From positions 3,020,001 to 3,084,000 of the forward strand of contig CP124756.1 in assembly GCA_029972225.1 (NCBI GenBank): a stretch of DNA of 64,000 nucleotides. The letters run 5' to 3'. The stretch's first letter is position 1. Each line of letters opens with the position of its first letter. Below the pieces are notes generated by a model. That model was not told the origin of the DNA and searched no databases. It was given only the letters and a program-made list of their open reading frames with translations. This DNA is from Candidatus Thiothrix putei. GTDB taxonomy: Bacteria > Pseudomonadota > Gammaproteobacteria > Thiotrichales > Thiotrichaceae. Both the position numbers and the translations under genes were made by a program. Shown here one piece after another: positions 37,901 to 46,752 of this stretch.

Positions 37901-38681
37901 CGTGGGCGAGGAATGCACCAAGCTGTATGCGGATGCGCAAGCGATGCTGAAGAAGATGGTGAATGAAAAGTGGGTGCAAGCCAAAGCGGTGGTTGGGTTC
38001 TTCCCGGCAAATGCGCAAGGCGATGACGTGGTGCTGTACACCGACGAGAGCCGCACGCAAACCTTGAGCGTATTGCATAACTTGCGGATGCAGATGGAAC
38101 GGAATGGGCAGCAGCCGAACTTCTGTCTGGGCGATTTCGTTGCGCCTGTGGAATCCGGCAAAGCGGACTGGATGGGCGTGTTTGCGGTGAGTACCGGGTT
38201 TGGGATTGAGCCGCACCTGAAAGCCTTCCGCGACAAGCACGACGATTACAGCGCGATCATGCTGGAAGCCTTGTGTGACCGTCTGGCGGAAGCCTTAGCA
38301 GAGCGGATGCACGAGCGGGTGCGCAAGGAATTCTGGGGCTATGCGGCGGATGAAACGTTGGATAATGACGCGATGATTGCCGAAAAATATCAGGGGATTC
38401 GCCCTGCCCCCGGCTATCCGGCTTGCCCTGACCACACCGAAAAAGGCACGTTGTGGACGTTGCTGGATGTGGAGGCGAATACCGGGATGATCATTACCGA
38501 ATCGTTTGCGATGTATCCGGCGGCTTCGGTGTCGGGCTGGTATTTCAGTCACCCGGATTCGCGGTATTTCGGGATTGGGCGGATTGCGCGGGATCAGGTG
38601 GAGGATTATGCCAAGCGTAAGGGGATGACGGTGGCGGAAGCGGAGCGGTGGTTGGCTCCGGTGTTAGGGTATGAAGTTTGA
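34956..38681 (+). CDS. metH: Cobalamin-dependent methionine synthase
   Basis: MetH (1241 aa) methylates homocysteine using methyltetrahydrofolate and cobalamin. Domains in order: homocysteine-binding (GAMGTMIQ start; zinc Cys in GLNCALG near 244 and GGCCGTSP near 307), pterin-binding (about 350-640), B12 cap and B12-binding (D-x-H-x-x-G as DVHDIGKN near 755), and the SAM-binding reactivation domain. Between the B12 and reactivation domains, around residues 931-943, the codons [12 protein letters not shown] come from an inserted palindromic repeat, so the linker is longer than normal. The frame stays open, so the enzyme is probably active. Confidence 0.96.
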   Translation: MNRTTQLQQALASRILILDGAMGTMIQRYKLEEADYRGTRFADWHTDIKGNNDLLVLTKPEVIRTIHGEYLAAGADILETNTFNATTISMHDYDMQELSYEINVEAAKLARSVADEYSTPSKPRFVAGVLGPTSRTCSISPDVNDPGFRNVTFDALVTAYMESTRGLIEGGADIILIETIFDTLNAKAAVFAVKQVFDENNIELPIMISGTITDASGRTLSGQTTEAFYNALAHADAISFGLNCALGPDLLRQYVEEMSRVCASHVSAHPNAGLPNEMGEYDMDGAEMAVHIREWAQSGFLNIVGGCCGTSPAHIKAIADAVAGIAPRKAPELAKECRLSGLEPFNIGANSLFVNVGERTNVTGSIKFKRLIKEGNYTEALEVALEQVESGAQIIDVNMDEGLLDAEKEMTRFLNLIASEPDIARVPVMVDSSKWEVIEAGLKCIQGKGIVNSISMKEGEEKFIAQAKLVRRYGAAVIVMAFDEQGQADTQARKIQICTRAYKILTEQVGFPPEDIIFDPNIFAVATGIDEHNNYAVDFIEATRWIRQNLPHAHISGGVSNVSFSFRGNNPVREAIHSVFLYHAIKAGMDMGIVNAGQMAIYDDIPNELRDAVEDVIQNKDAGATERLLDIAAKYKGDGSAEVKKEDLEWRSWPVEKRLEHALVKGIDAFVNEDTEEARVKLGRPLLVIEGPLMDGMNVVGDLFGAGKMFLPQVVKSARVMKKSVAYLDPFMELEKAGCEVQANGKILMATVKGDVHDIGKNIVGVVLQCNSYEVIDLGVMVSAEKILQVARDEKVDIIGLSGLITPSLDEMVHVAKEMQRQDFHVPLLIGGATTSKIHTAVKIEPQYQNDIVVYVPDASRAVGVASALLSKEQKPDYVASIRAEYEQVRVKRAANQTERKLVSIAAARANKFQVDWANYTPPKPKILEENPPLTPPFAKEGNKIVFDDYPLAELVERIDWTPFFRSWELAGKFPAILTDEIVGEECTKLYADAQAMLKKMVNEKWVQAKAVVGFFPANAQGDDVVLYTDESRTQTLSVLHNLRMQMERNGQQPNFCLGDFVAPVESGKADWMGVFAVSTGFGIEPHLKAFRDKHDDYSAIMLEALCDRLAEALAERMHERVRKEFWGYAADETLDNDAMIAEKYQGIRPAPGYPACPDHTEKGTLWTLLDVEANTGMIITESFAMYPAASVSGWYFSHPDSRYFGIGRIARDQVEDYAKRKGMTVAEAERWLAPVLGYEV
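37747..37783. repeat. Palindromic repeat inserted in frame in metH
   Basis: A perfect 10-bp stem, CCCCTCCTTT (37759-37768) and AAAGGAGGGG (37772-37781), with loop TGC, preceded by CCTCCCCTAA. It encodes [13 protein letters not shown] in the MetH linker. The sequence looks like a short dispersed palindromic element that entered a coding region. Confidence 0.8.
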
Positions 38682-38921
38682 CAAGAAAGTATGTAATCTA
38701 TCGGGACTTGACACTGTCCAAGTTCATTAGACCATTACATATCATTAAAATTTTTCATGAAAATGCAAAAAAATTGATGTCATATAAACCGCTCATTACA
38801 TACTTTGTGTTAATCTCCCATTAGTTCGTTGATTGGGTATAAAACATACGACGAATAGGGCTTGCCGCTCCGGGCTGGTCGGTGTGCTGCTTTTTTGTAT
38901 TTCATAAATTGGAGATAAATC

Positions 38922-40643
38922 ATGCATCAGATGACATCGCGTTTTGCGACCTTTTCCGCCACTACCCTGCTGGCTTCTAGCCTTGTGTTGCTATCCGCCT
39001 GTGGTGGCGGCGGCAGTGGTTCTACAGCCATCACCGATACCAGTGTTAAAACCGGTGTCTTCATCGACGCACCCGTGAAAGGGCTGGCTTACAAAACGCC
39101 TACACAAAGTGGCGTCACTAATGAGAAAGGTGAGTTCAAGTTCATCGCCGGTGAAACCGTTACTTTTACCATCGACGGCGTAGAACTCGGCTCAACCAAA
39201 GCAGAAACAAGGGTATTGGTCACGGCGATTTCACAGGGGGGGATACATATCGCACAGCTTCTGCAAACCCTAGACACTGATGTGAATCCTGACCTGATTG
39301 ATGTATCCAAAATCAAACTGGATGCATCCGTCAAAAATGATCTGACCGCGCTGATTGCGAATGGCGGTGAATGCCGCAATATCAAGTGCATCGAAACGAT
39401 ATTGGATACACCGACATTGACCACAATCCAGACGAATAGTCAGGTTGCTTTGGTTCATCAGAGTGTCGTCAGCGAAGACGCTGCAAGTCACCACGTTTAC
39501 CAGTCGGCAGGCTCCATCCCTTGGCAAACCAGCGACGTATCCGGCAAAGTCTTTACTACGGTAAAGGGTGGATATACCGAGCTTGCTGTTGTTAGAACGG
39601 ATGGGACTTTCTCAATTTATTCCGAAGATAATTCAGTTCCCTATAGCACCCCGAACACCTCTGGCACTACGTCTAGCGCCTCTGCAACTGGACCCAGCAC
39701 CCCCACCCCTCAGCCGCCTAGCACTTCTTATAGCGCTGAACCCGGCACTACTGCCACCACAGACACCTCTCCTAGCACTCCCATCCCTCCTCCGCCTAGC
39801 ACTTCTTCAACTGGCTCTAGTAGCTCTGGCACTACGTCTAGCGCCTCTGCAACTGGACCCAGCACCCCCACCCCTCAGCCGCCTAGCACTTCTTATAGCG
39901 CTGAACCCGGCACTACTGCCACCACAGACACCTCTCCTAGCACTCCCATCCCTCCTCCGCCTAGCACTTCTTCAACTGGCTCTAGTAGCTCTGGCACTAC
40001 GTCTAGCACCCCCACCCCTCAGCCGCCTAGTACCTCTGGCACTGAATCTAGCACTACTGCCACGACAAGCACTTCCGGCTCTAGCACTACTGCCACTACT
40101 TCTAGCTCCTCTAACGATTCTGAATCTGAATCCATGGGTGGTACTTGGCAATTGAATAACGGTGAATTGTTATTCACATTCACAACAGGTAAGAGTTCCC
40201 AATATAAACTCCACAAACTCAGTCAGGATGACAATACCATTGACTTCATGGCTGAAAATACCGATGGCTCCGAAACCAGCCTAGTTCAATGGCATCCAGC
40301 CAAGCCGCTGACATTGGCAGCACTGGAAGGCAAACACTTTGCTGATGACACCACTGGTGAAACAGAATGCAGCGCCCGTACTTTCACATTCGTCCATTCC
40401 AGCCTGATTATCCGGGAGAAATGCACCGGCGGCTTTTTTGAATTCACCCTGTCAGCTTCTGAGGTTCCCAGCGTCAGCAACCTGATCCAAGGAACTTTGG
40501 GTACAAAAACCTTCTACTTCGCACTCACCGGCGGGGATATAAACAGCACCATCAAAGGCGTTTCCGCACATCTCGAAAATGACGTACTTGATGATGTTGA
40601 AACCAGCACATGGACGGCTGTCAGCGCACCGTTGCAACCCTGA
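38922..40643 (+). CDS. Repeat-rich lipoprotein of unknown function
   Basis: A 573-residue exported lipoprotein with lipobox LLSAC (Cys 27) followed by a Gly linker. Residues about 40-200 form a beta domain starting GVFIDAPVKGLAY, similar to short N-terminal modules of other exported lipoproteins. Residues about 249-400 are a Ser/Thr/Pro-rich linker made of two 55-residue repeats plus a partial third. The C-terminal 170 residues form a second domain (GTWQLNNGELLFTF) with two cysteines. It likely spans the cell wall with a flexible stalk. No enzyme motif is seen. Confidence 0.8.
   Translation: MHQMTSRFATFSATTLLASSLVLLSACGGGGSGSTAITDTSVKTGVFIDAPVKGLAYKTPTQSGVTNEKGEFKFIAGETVTFTIDGVELGSTKAETRVLVTAISQGGIHIAQLLQTLDTDVNPDLIDVSKIKLDASVKNDLTALIANGGECRNIKCIETILDTPTLTTIQTNSQVALVHQSVVSEDAASHHVYQSAGSIPWQTSDVSGKVFTTVKGGYTELAVVRTDGTFSIYSEDNSVPYSTPNTSGTTSSASATGPSTPTPQPPSTSYSAEPGTTATTDTSPSTPIPPPPSTSSTGSSSSGTTSSASATGPSTPTPQPPSTSYSAEPGTTATTDTSPSTPIPPPPSTSSTGSSSSGTTSSTPTPQPPSTSGTESSTTATTSTSGSSTTATTSSSSNDSESESMGGTWQLNNGELLFTFTTGKSSQYKLHKLSQDDNTIDFMAENTDGSETSLVQWHPAKPLTLAALEGKHFADDTTGETECSARTFTFVHSSLIIREKCTGGFFEFTLSASEVPSVSNLIQGTLGTKTFYFALTGGDINSTIKGVSAHLENDVLDDVETSTWTAVSAPLQP
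39666..40023 (+). repeat. 165-bp direct repeats inside the lipoprotein stalk
   Basis: Units start at 39666, 39831 and 39996 (each begins ACTACGTCTAGC). The first two are nearly identical over 165 bases (55 codons) and the third is partial. They code for the Ser/Thr/Pro-rich stalk, and unit number could vary without breaking the frame. Confidence 0.85.
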
Positions 40644-40671
40644 TTTTAGTTTACAACTTCTAAACAAACCC

Positions 40672-40696
40672 GGAGCAGGTAGGCATTACCTGCTCC
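40672..40696 (+). terminator. Hairpin after the lipoprotein gene
   Basis: A perfect 9-bp stem, GGAGCAGGT / ACCTGCTCC, with a 7-base loop. The following sequence is only moderately T-rich. Confidence 0.55.
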
Positions 40697-40772
40697 ACCA
40701 TATGTTCTTATTTCAAAACGGCTCATCACAACCTACAATCCAATGCTCCACCAGCACAGTTGTATCACACCC

Positions 40773-41516
40773 ATGAACGATGAATACCTCCTCCGCTACA
40801 GTCGCCAAATTCTGCTACCCGACGTTGACATCAGCGGACAAGAACGCCTGTTAGCCTCAAAAGTGCTCATCATCGGCATGGGGGGCTTAGGCGCACCGGT
40901 TACACTTTACCTCGCCGCTGCGGGTGTTGGGCAACTCACCTTGGTCGATTTCGATACTGTGGATTTAAGCAATTTACAACGCCAAGTGATTCACACCACC
41001 ACCAATATCGGGCAACCCAAAGTGGAATCTGCTGCGCAAACTGCCAGGGCGTTAAACCCGACCATTCAAATACACACCATTCAACAAAAACTTGAATACG
41101 CTGAACTGCTTAGCACGGTTACTTCACACGATGCCGTTGTGGATTGTAGCGATAACTTCCCCACCCGTTTTCAACTCAACTTAGCCTGTAAAACTGCCGG
41201 AAAACCCTTGATTTCAGGGGCTGTGATTCGTATGGAAGGCCAAATAACCACCTTTGACTTCCGCCAGCCCGCAATCGCCTGCTACCGCTGCCTGTATAGC
41301 GAGGACGGTGACAATGAAGATACCTGTAGCACGACCGGCATTCTTGCCCCCGTTGCAGGCATTATCGGCAGTATGCAAGCCACTGAAACCCTCAAAGCCT
41401 TACTCCAGATGCCCACGCTGAGTGGACGGCTCTTACTGCTAGACGCGAAATACATGCAATGGCGCGAAATGCACTTGAAACAGGATCCCACTTGCCCTGT
41501 TTGCCATGCTTATTAA
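40773..41516 (+). CDS. MoeB/ThiF-family adenylyltransferase
   Basis: A 247-residue E1-like enzyme starting at ATG 40773 (MNDEYLLRYSRQILL). It adenylates the C-terminus of a sulfur-carrier protein, MoaD (molybdopterin) or ThiS (thiamine). The nucleotide loop GMGGLGAP, the DFDTVDLSNLQRQ strand and the zinc CxxC pairs (CYRC and CPVC) are all present. No moaD, thiS or rhodanese partner lies next to it, so MoeB and ThiF cannot be separated from context. The overall sequence resembles MoeB slightly more. Confidence 0.85.
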   Translation: MNDEYLLRYSRQILLPDVDISGQERLLASKVLIIGMGGLGAPVTLYLAAAGVGQLTLVDFDTVDLSNLQRQVIHTTTNIGQPKVESAAQTARALNPTIQIHTIQQKLEYAELLSTVTSHDAVVDCSDNFPTRFQLNLACKTAGKPLISGAVIRMEGQITTFDFRQPAIACYRCLYSEDGDNEDTCSTTGILAPVAGIIGSMQATETLKALLQMPTLSGRLLLLDAKYMQWREMHLKQDPTCPVCHAY

Positions 41517-41583
41517 CTCATAGTCCTGCGTTTCATACCGAAAATATCTGGGATTATCTGAAAACAATAGTTCACTCAATGCT

Positions 41584-41591
41584 CTACACTT
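41584..41591 (+). promoter_or_regulatory. Sigma-S-like -10 element before mscL
   Basis: CTACACTT, the RpoS-preferred form, lies about 75 bases before the mscL start. mscL is RpoS-dependent in E. coli. Confidence 0.4.
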
Positions 41592-41665
41592 AGGATCGTG
41601 AAGATGAACCAAAAGGGTATCTGTATCGTCAAATAAAGGGTTTTTTTAAATAACTGGAGGTATTT

Positions 41666-42079
41666 ATGAGTTTTATCAGTGAATTCAAAGAGTTTGCCAT
41701 GAAAGGCAATGTGGTTGATCTCGCCGTTGGTGTCATCATTGGCGCAGCCTTCGGCAAAATCGTCTCCGCATTCGTGGATGGTATCGTCATGCCATTATTG
41801 GGTTTGCTCGTCGGCGGGGTCGATTTTAGCAAAATGGGGATTATGCTAAAAGCGGGGGATCCCAACGCTGTACCCCCTGTACCGGATTTGGTATTGGCTT
41901 ACGGCGCATTCGTTCAAACCATTTTCGACTTTACCATTGTGGCACTGGCTATTTTCATCGCCATCAAAGCCATGAACAAACTGAAGCGTAAAGAAGAAGC
42001 AGCGCCTGAAGCACCTGCTGCACCATCAAACCAAGAAGTATTACTGGGCGAAATCCGCGATTTGTTGAAACAAAAGTAA
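41666..42079 (+). CDS. mscL: Large-conductance mechanosensitive channel
   Basis: MscL (137 aa) opens under membrane tension to release solutes during hypo-osmotic shock. The N-terminal amphipathic helix ([20 protein letters not shown]) and the pore-lining TM1 ([16 protein letters not shown]) are typical, as is the second TM with [14 protein letters not shown] after it. A charged Ala/Pro-rich C-terminal bundle ends the protein. AACTGGAGG lies upstream of the ATG. Length is normal. Confidence 0.95.
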   Translation: MSFISEFKEFAMKGNVVDLAVGVIIGAAFGKIVSAFVDGIVMPLLGLLVGGVDFSKMGIMLKAGDPNAVPPVPDLVLAYGAFVQTIFDFTIVALAIFIAIKAMNKLKRKEEAAPEAPAAPSNQEVLLGEIRDLLKQK

Positions 42080-42124
42080 GTCACACAGTACTACCGGTAG
42101 GGGCATGTATTCCATGCCTCTGCC

Positions 42125-42853
42125 TCAATATTCCAAGTGCAGACCATCAGGGTCAACACGTAAAAAGCTAAGCCTGTCTTCGTGCCAGTCACCCAACACA
42201 AAACGTTGTGCCGTGGCATCAGCTAAGCTGACATCATGGATGGCGGGACGGTGTGTATGCCCATGAATCAAACGCAATATCCCTGCTTCACGCAAGGTTT
42301 CCACCACAGCTTGTTGATTGACATCCAAAATAGTTTCTGACTTGCCCTGCATACTCAGACGGCTTTGCGCCCGCATCGCCTCAGCCTGTCGGATACGCTC
42401 CGCTAAGGGTAACGCCAAGAATTGCTGCTGCCATTGTGGGTTACGAAATAACGTGCGGACTTGCTGATAGTCCACATCATCCGTACACAATGTATCGCCG
42501 TGTAGCAATAATGTCGGTGTACCATACAGGTCAATCAGGTGGCTCTCTGGTAATAAGGTACACCCTGTCACCGCCGCGAATGCTTCACCTACCAAAAAAT
42601 CACGGTTGCCATGCTGGAAGTAAAGTTGCACCCCACGTTTACTCAATTGCCGCAAATGCTTCACTACCGGTCGTAACCACAGGGTATGTTCCGTCTGTAA
42701 AGCATCATCACCTACCCAATATTCAAATAAATCCCCCAAAATGTATAAAGCTTCTGCGCGTTCCTCAATCTGGGCTAACCACTCCAGCAGCAAATGAATA
42801 GTGCCGGATCGAGACGCATCTAAGTGTAAATCAGCAATAAACCAGCTTGACAT
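42125..42853 (-). CDS. lpxH: UDP-2,3-diacylglucosamine diphosphatase
   Basis: LpxH (242 aa) makes lipid X in lipid A synthesis. Metallophosphoesterase motifs are D-x-H (ADLHLD, residues about 6-11), GDLFEYWVGDD, GNRDFL and the C-terminal HGHTHRP. ATG 42853 is taken as start; a GTG at 42862 is also in frame. It is convergent with mscL, and a weak inverted repeat lies at about 42100-42120 between the two genes. Confidence 0.93.
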   Translation of the reverse strand: MSSWFIADLHLDASRSGTIHLLLEWLAQIEERAEALYILGDLFEYWVGDDALQTEHTLWLRPVVKHLRQLSKRGVQLYFQHGNRDFLVGEAFAAVTGCTLLPESHLIDLYGTPTLLLHGDTLCTDDVDYQQVRTLFRNPQWQQQFLALPLAERIRQAEAMRAQSRLSMQGKSETILDVNQQAVVETLREAGILRLIHGHTHRPAIHDVSLADATAQRFVLGDWHEDRLSFLRVDPDGLHLEY

Positions 42854-42976
42854 AGGTATCACTTATCCTAAAAACCATTATTATCGTCGCAAAATAACAA
42901 ACAACGTCACGAGAACATTGACCTGTCGCAAAGAGCCTAATAAGTTATCTTAACCTTAACTACCCCTTAAACTGAC

Positions 42977-43727
42977 ATGACATATTGTATTGGCATTTCT
43001 CTCGATGCTGGGCTTGTATTGACCTCTGATTCTCGCACGAATGCAGGTATTGATCATGTCAGCACTTACAGCAAGATGCACCGTTGCATCACCACGCCCG
43101 ACCGTTGTTTAGTGATTATGAGTGCTGGGAACCTCGCAACTACCCAAGGCGTGATTCAACAAATTCGCCGTGATGTCCAAGAAGGTGCACCACGCAATAT
43201 CAATACGCTGAATTACCTAGCCGATGTTGCTGAATACCTAGGGGATGTATTGGTCACTCGCATCCGTAAACATACGGAGCAAACCGGCTTTGTACCCGAT
43301 GCCACCCTGATCTTGGGGGGGGCAGATTCAAGGGCGCAACCCCAACATTTACATGATTTACCCGCAAGGTAACTACATTACCTCATCAGATGACACACCC
43401 TACTTGCAAATTGGCGAAAGCAAATACGGCAAACCCGTGCTGGATCGCTTCATCACCCGTGATGCCTCCTTAGAAGATGCTGCTATCTGTTCGCTGATTT
43501 CGATGGATTCCACCATGAAAAGTAACGCCAGCGTAGGGCCACCCATTGAAGTTCTGATTTACCCACGCGACCAATTTAATAAGCCAAAACACTACAAATT
43601 TGAAGCTGAAGACCCGTATTTGCTCGAAATTCGCCACGAATGGGCCAATCAGTTAAACCGTGCATTTCGCTCAATGCCCAGACTCGAAAGCCATGCACAA
43701 CCTGATAGCAACCTACATACCTTCTGA
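42977..43727 (+). pseudogene. Anbu-type proteasome-like protease, frameshifted at a G8 run
   Basis: Two frames together form one Anbu (COG3484) protein, a bacterial relative of HslV and the proteasome beta subunit. The N-terminus MTYCIGISLDAGLVLTSDSRTNAG has the predicted catalytic Thr2. The frame is lost at eight G (43315-43322); with seven, LILGG would continue QIQGRNPNIYMIYPQG into the second frame (from about 43323 to 43727), giving about 249 residues. Apart from this base both halves are well conserved. It is convergent with a zinc metallopeptidase gene, overlapping by 15 bases at the 3' ends. Error or slippage is likelier than old decay. Confidence 0.85.
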
Positions 43728-44706
43728 ACCTGTCACCAACTGGTGAATAAGCCGCAACTTGACAATCACCTGCCGTGACAAGGTGAAGGGGTAAGCATCT
43801 GCTTGCCCCATGCTGCGGTTTAGTGCATTCATCATGCGCGTCAGTTGCCGCCACTCCTGCATCAACAAATGAAAGCCGCTGGAATCGACCGCATCACGGT
43901 GAATCAAACCAAAACCCGTTGCGGTTTCCAGTGTATCCATAATGTGCAGATAATGTGCCCATGTTTCCGCCCAATCCTCCCATGGGTGAGCACTGGCATA
44001 CGCACTGATATGGCGCTTTTCCCAATTGGGAACAGGCCCGTAAGCATAATAATAATCCAATGCCTGCCGGTAGTTTTCCTCCCCCCCCAAACAGGTAGCG
44101 AAAACGTGGATACCATGCCGAATCCCTAACCAACACATCCCAGTAATAATGCCCACTTTCATGGCGCATATGCCCTAGCACAGTTCGGTAACGCTCATTC
44201 ATTTGTTCCCGTGCTGTCATACGGTGCGCATCATCCGCCTCCACCGCATGTAGCGTAATAACACCACTCTTATGCCCAGTATAGACCAATCTTTTTTTTA
44301 CCAATGGATTAGTACGCTGGTCCTCCAGAAAATCAAACACCAACCCCTGACAAGGGTCTTGTTCACGCCCAACTAATGGCAATCCCAACGCAATAAGGGA
44401 ATATACCAAGCGCCGTTTAGCACGTTCTAAAACCTTCCAACGCTGGACATTAATCGGAATATTTTGCGCAGGAACGGTACGAGTCAAACGGCAAGAACGG
44501 CATTGCTTGTGGCTGTCCCCCTGTGTTAGCACCCAATTGCAAGCAACAGGGTGATTTCGCAACGCGCAGGCACGTAGATGAGGCGCACGAAGTAACACGA
44601 CCATCTGCAAGGTATCGGGGTTAAAACCTAAAGGACTACCACAGCAGGGACAATCTTTATCCTCGAAAAGAACCTCCTGCCCGCAAATACAATAGAAACG
44701 CTTCAA
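43713..44706 (-). pseudogene. Zinc-ribbon metallopeptidase (COG4307-like), frameshifted at a G8 run
   Basis: The restored protein is about 330 residues. It has an N-terminal zinc ribbon (CICG...CPCCG), further cysteines (QCRSC) and a metalloprotease motif HESGHYYWDVL. The C-terminal part (ENYRQALDYYYAYG ... HPWEDWAETWAHYLHIMD) lies in a second frame. The break is at eight C on the plus strand (44081-44088); seven would restore RYLFGGEENYRQ. The start is TTG at 44706, 6 bases after GGAGG, and overlaps the radical SAM stop as TTGA. Proteins of this family often lie near Anbu genes, as here. Confidence 0.8.
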
Positions 44707-46106
44707 GAAAGACCTCCAGCGGTGCTGCTCATTATTGCTTTTTCCCGTACCTTGTCGCGGTAAAACAGATTCCAGGTGTCAAACGGATAGATCTTCCCGT
44801 TAGGCTCGACAAAATGGGTGCAAGAGCGTTTCACTGAACCAATATCGAAGTCGTATTTATCCATGAAAGCCATGATGACAATGCGAAATACGTTATTGTA
44901 GGTCAGCCCCTGACTTTCAATTTTGGGCAGGCAACACAGCATGGTTTGCAGGTTTTCCGTGGTCTGTTCGCTGCACGCATCCAGCGAGAACAGTTTGAGG
45001 AAAGCGTCTTTTAGCCCGGCACTCTTTTCAAAGGTAATGGTGTTGTCCACGCCCTTGAGCAGTTCCTCACGCGGTAACAAACCTGTCACAGGCACGATTT
45101 CCCCGCCCATTTTAATCCCGTAGCCAATGGAAATGTTTTCCGGGTGGCAAGGCAGTGGAATCATGTCGGTATCGGTAAACGGGTTATCCGCCTCAATAAT
45201 GCGGGTACGGATTTCACTCAGGGTAATACGGTTGGCGGGCTTGTCGCCGTCGTTGCGCCCGGCATCCTGCACGGGCTGGAAAGTAATCCCACGCACGCAC
45301 TGCCATTGCTGGGCAAACTGGATGATCTCGCCAATTTCGTCGTCATTCACGCCCTTGCGGATCACGCATACCAGCGTGGTGGAAATATTGTGCTGTTCGA
45401 GCTTTTCCAGTGCTTGCTGGCGAATATTGCGCATGTCCTGCCCGCGAATGTTTTGCAGGGCGACGGCTTTGAGCGAATCGAATTGCAAATAGACCTCGAA
45501 ACCCGGTTTGAGGGTAGCGAGTTCTTCCACCAGATGCGGATCGCGGGCAATGCGGATGCCGTTGGTGTTGAGCATCAGGTGGCGAATCGGGCTGGCCTTG
45601 AGGCGGCGCAAAATGTCCATCAGTTGCGGATGCAAGGTCGGTTCACCGCCGGACACCTGCACCAGATCGGGTTGCTGTTCGCTCGCCAGCAGGGTTTGCA
45701 ACATGATTTCGATGGCTTCCATGCTGCGTGGATTGCCCATGCCGGGTGCGGAATTGGCGAAACACACCGGGCAGTGCATATTGCATTCGTCGATGATTTC
45801 AAACAGCGCCAGACAGGAATGCTGTTCGTGGTCGGGGCACAGGCCGCAATCATGCGGGCAACCCTGGTTGATGTCGGTCTGGAAGGCTTGCGGCATGTCG
45901 CCCGGTTTCAGGTATTCCTTGCAACGTTTGTAATAGTCGATGTCGGTGGAAACCAGCGTTTTTTGCACCCCGTGTTCCGCGCAGCGTTTCTGGTAATACA
46001 CATTGCCGTGCTGGAACAGGATTTTGGCGGGTACGACCGCGAGGCATTCCTCACACAAGGACTGGGTTTGACCGTAGAAAATGTACGGGCGGGCTTTATT
46101 CGACAT
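44703..46106 (-). CDS. Radical SAM protein of the COG1964 / tetraether-synthase-like group
   Basis: A 467-residue enzyme. The N-terminus has a zinc-finger-like set (LCEECLAVVPAK...KRCAEHG). Next come CPHDCGLCPDH, a cysteine motif specific to this group, and the radical SAM C-x3-C-x2-C as CNMHCPVCF. SAM-binding GGEPTLHP and the NTNG motif follow. This architecture is shared with MJ0619/Tes-type enzymes that act on lipids or pterins; the substrate here is not known. It sits between an Lgt-like membrane gene and a zinc metallopeptidase gene, with overlaps at both ends, so the three form one operon. Confidence 0.8.
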   Translation of the reverse strand: MSNKARPYIFYGQTQSLCEECLAVVPAKILFQHGNVYYQKRCAEHGVQKTLVSTDIDYYKRCKEYLKPGDMPQAFQTDINQGCPHDCGLCPDHEQHSCLALFEIIDECNMHCPVCFANSAPGMGNPRSMEAIEIMLQTLLASEQQPDLVQVSGGEPTLHPQLMDILRRLKASPIRHLMLNTNGIRIARDPHLVEELATLKPGFEVYLQFDSLKAVALQNIRGQDMRNIRQQALEKLEQHNISTTLVCVIRKGVNDDEIGEIIQFAQQWQCVRGITFQPVQDAGRNDGDKPANRITLSEIRTRIIEADNPFTDTDMIPLPCHPENISIGYGIKMGGEIVPVTGLLPREELLKGVDNTITFEKSAGLKDAFLKLFSLDACSEQTTENLQTMLCCLPKIESQGLTYNNVFRIVIMAFMDKYDFDIGSVKRSCTHFVEPNGKIYPFDTWNLFYRDKVREKAIMSSTAGGLS

Positions 46107-46752
46107 CGGTTTGACTCCGGTTAAGCATAAGCAGCGCGTACACCAGCAGCGCCAGACTGATCCAGTGAAACAGGTTCAAACCGGCGAAGACGGGCGGGTA
46201 CGGTTTGAGGAATTCCCATGCAAAACGTTGCCCTGCATACACCAGCACGAATACGTAAAAACCGTGACGTTGCCAAAACAGCGGTTGGCGCGGGTAACTG
46301 ATGAGCAATACAGCAAGGCAAGCGAACATCGTTAGGGTTTCATACAACTGCACCGGATGCCGCTGGACACCATCGCCGAAATCCACGCCCCACGGCAGGC
46401 TGGTTTCAACGCCATAGGTGAAATCCGGCAATCCGGCGAGAAAACAGCCGATACGCCCCACGGCAATTAACATAATAAGGCCGGGGACGAAATAGAATCC
46501 GGTCGATTGGCGGATTCCGGCAAAATACTTAAAGGTTTCCGCTGCCAGGATTGCGCCAAAAATACCGCCTAGCATACTTTTGGCTAAACCACCCTGCCCC
46601 GCTAGATGCAGATTCAGCGTACCGAACAGCGTACTGCCCACCACCAGCCCGAGCAGCAAGGCCAGCAGGTAGTAATGGTGCTGATCCTGCTGCGTGATTC
46701 CAGCCGGACGTTCCAGCCCAGCCTTACGCCGGAACCAGAAACTTATGAGCAC
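46096..46752 (-). CDS. Lgt-like membrane transferase, probably missing its N-terminus
   Basis: About 218 residues of a prolipoprotein diacylglyceryl transferase-like protein. Several membrane helices are seen, and the family signature region appears as AVGRIGCFLAGL with RHPVQLYE further on. True Lgt has GRxGNF...E here, so this is a divergent paralogue rather than the housekeeping enzyme. Upstream of about 46760 the frame is open but unlike the family, and it lies opposite the FAD-oxidase gene; the first helix seems incomplete. A GTG at 46752 is the nearest start. The 3' end overlaps the radical SAM gene by 11 bases. Confidence 0.65.
   Translation of the reverse strand: MLISFWFRRKAGLERPAGITQQDQHHYYLLALLLGLVVGSTLFGTLNLHLAGQGGLAKSMLGGIFGAILAAETFKYFAGIRQSTGFYFVPGLIMLIAVGRIGCFLAGLPDFTYGVETSLPWGVDFGDGVQRHPVQLYETLTMFACLAVLLISYPRQPLFWQRHGFYVFVLVYAGQRFAWEFLKPYPPVFAGLNLFHWISLALLVYALLMLNRSQTDVE

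Noticed and set aside
39568..40155. 195-codon Leu/Pro/Ala-rich ORF inside the lipoprotein gene
   Set aside because: It is an out-of-frame reading of the Ser/Thr/Pro-rich repeats.
45144..46124. 326-codon plus-strand ORF opposite the radical SAM gene
   Set aside because: The minus frame has clear radical SAM motifs and operon overlaps; the plus frame has no recognisable domain.
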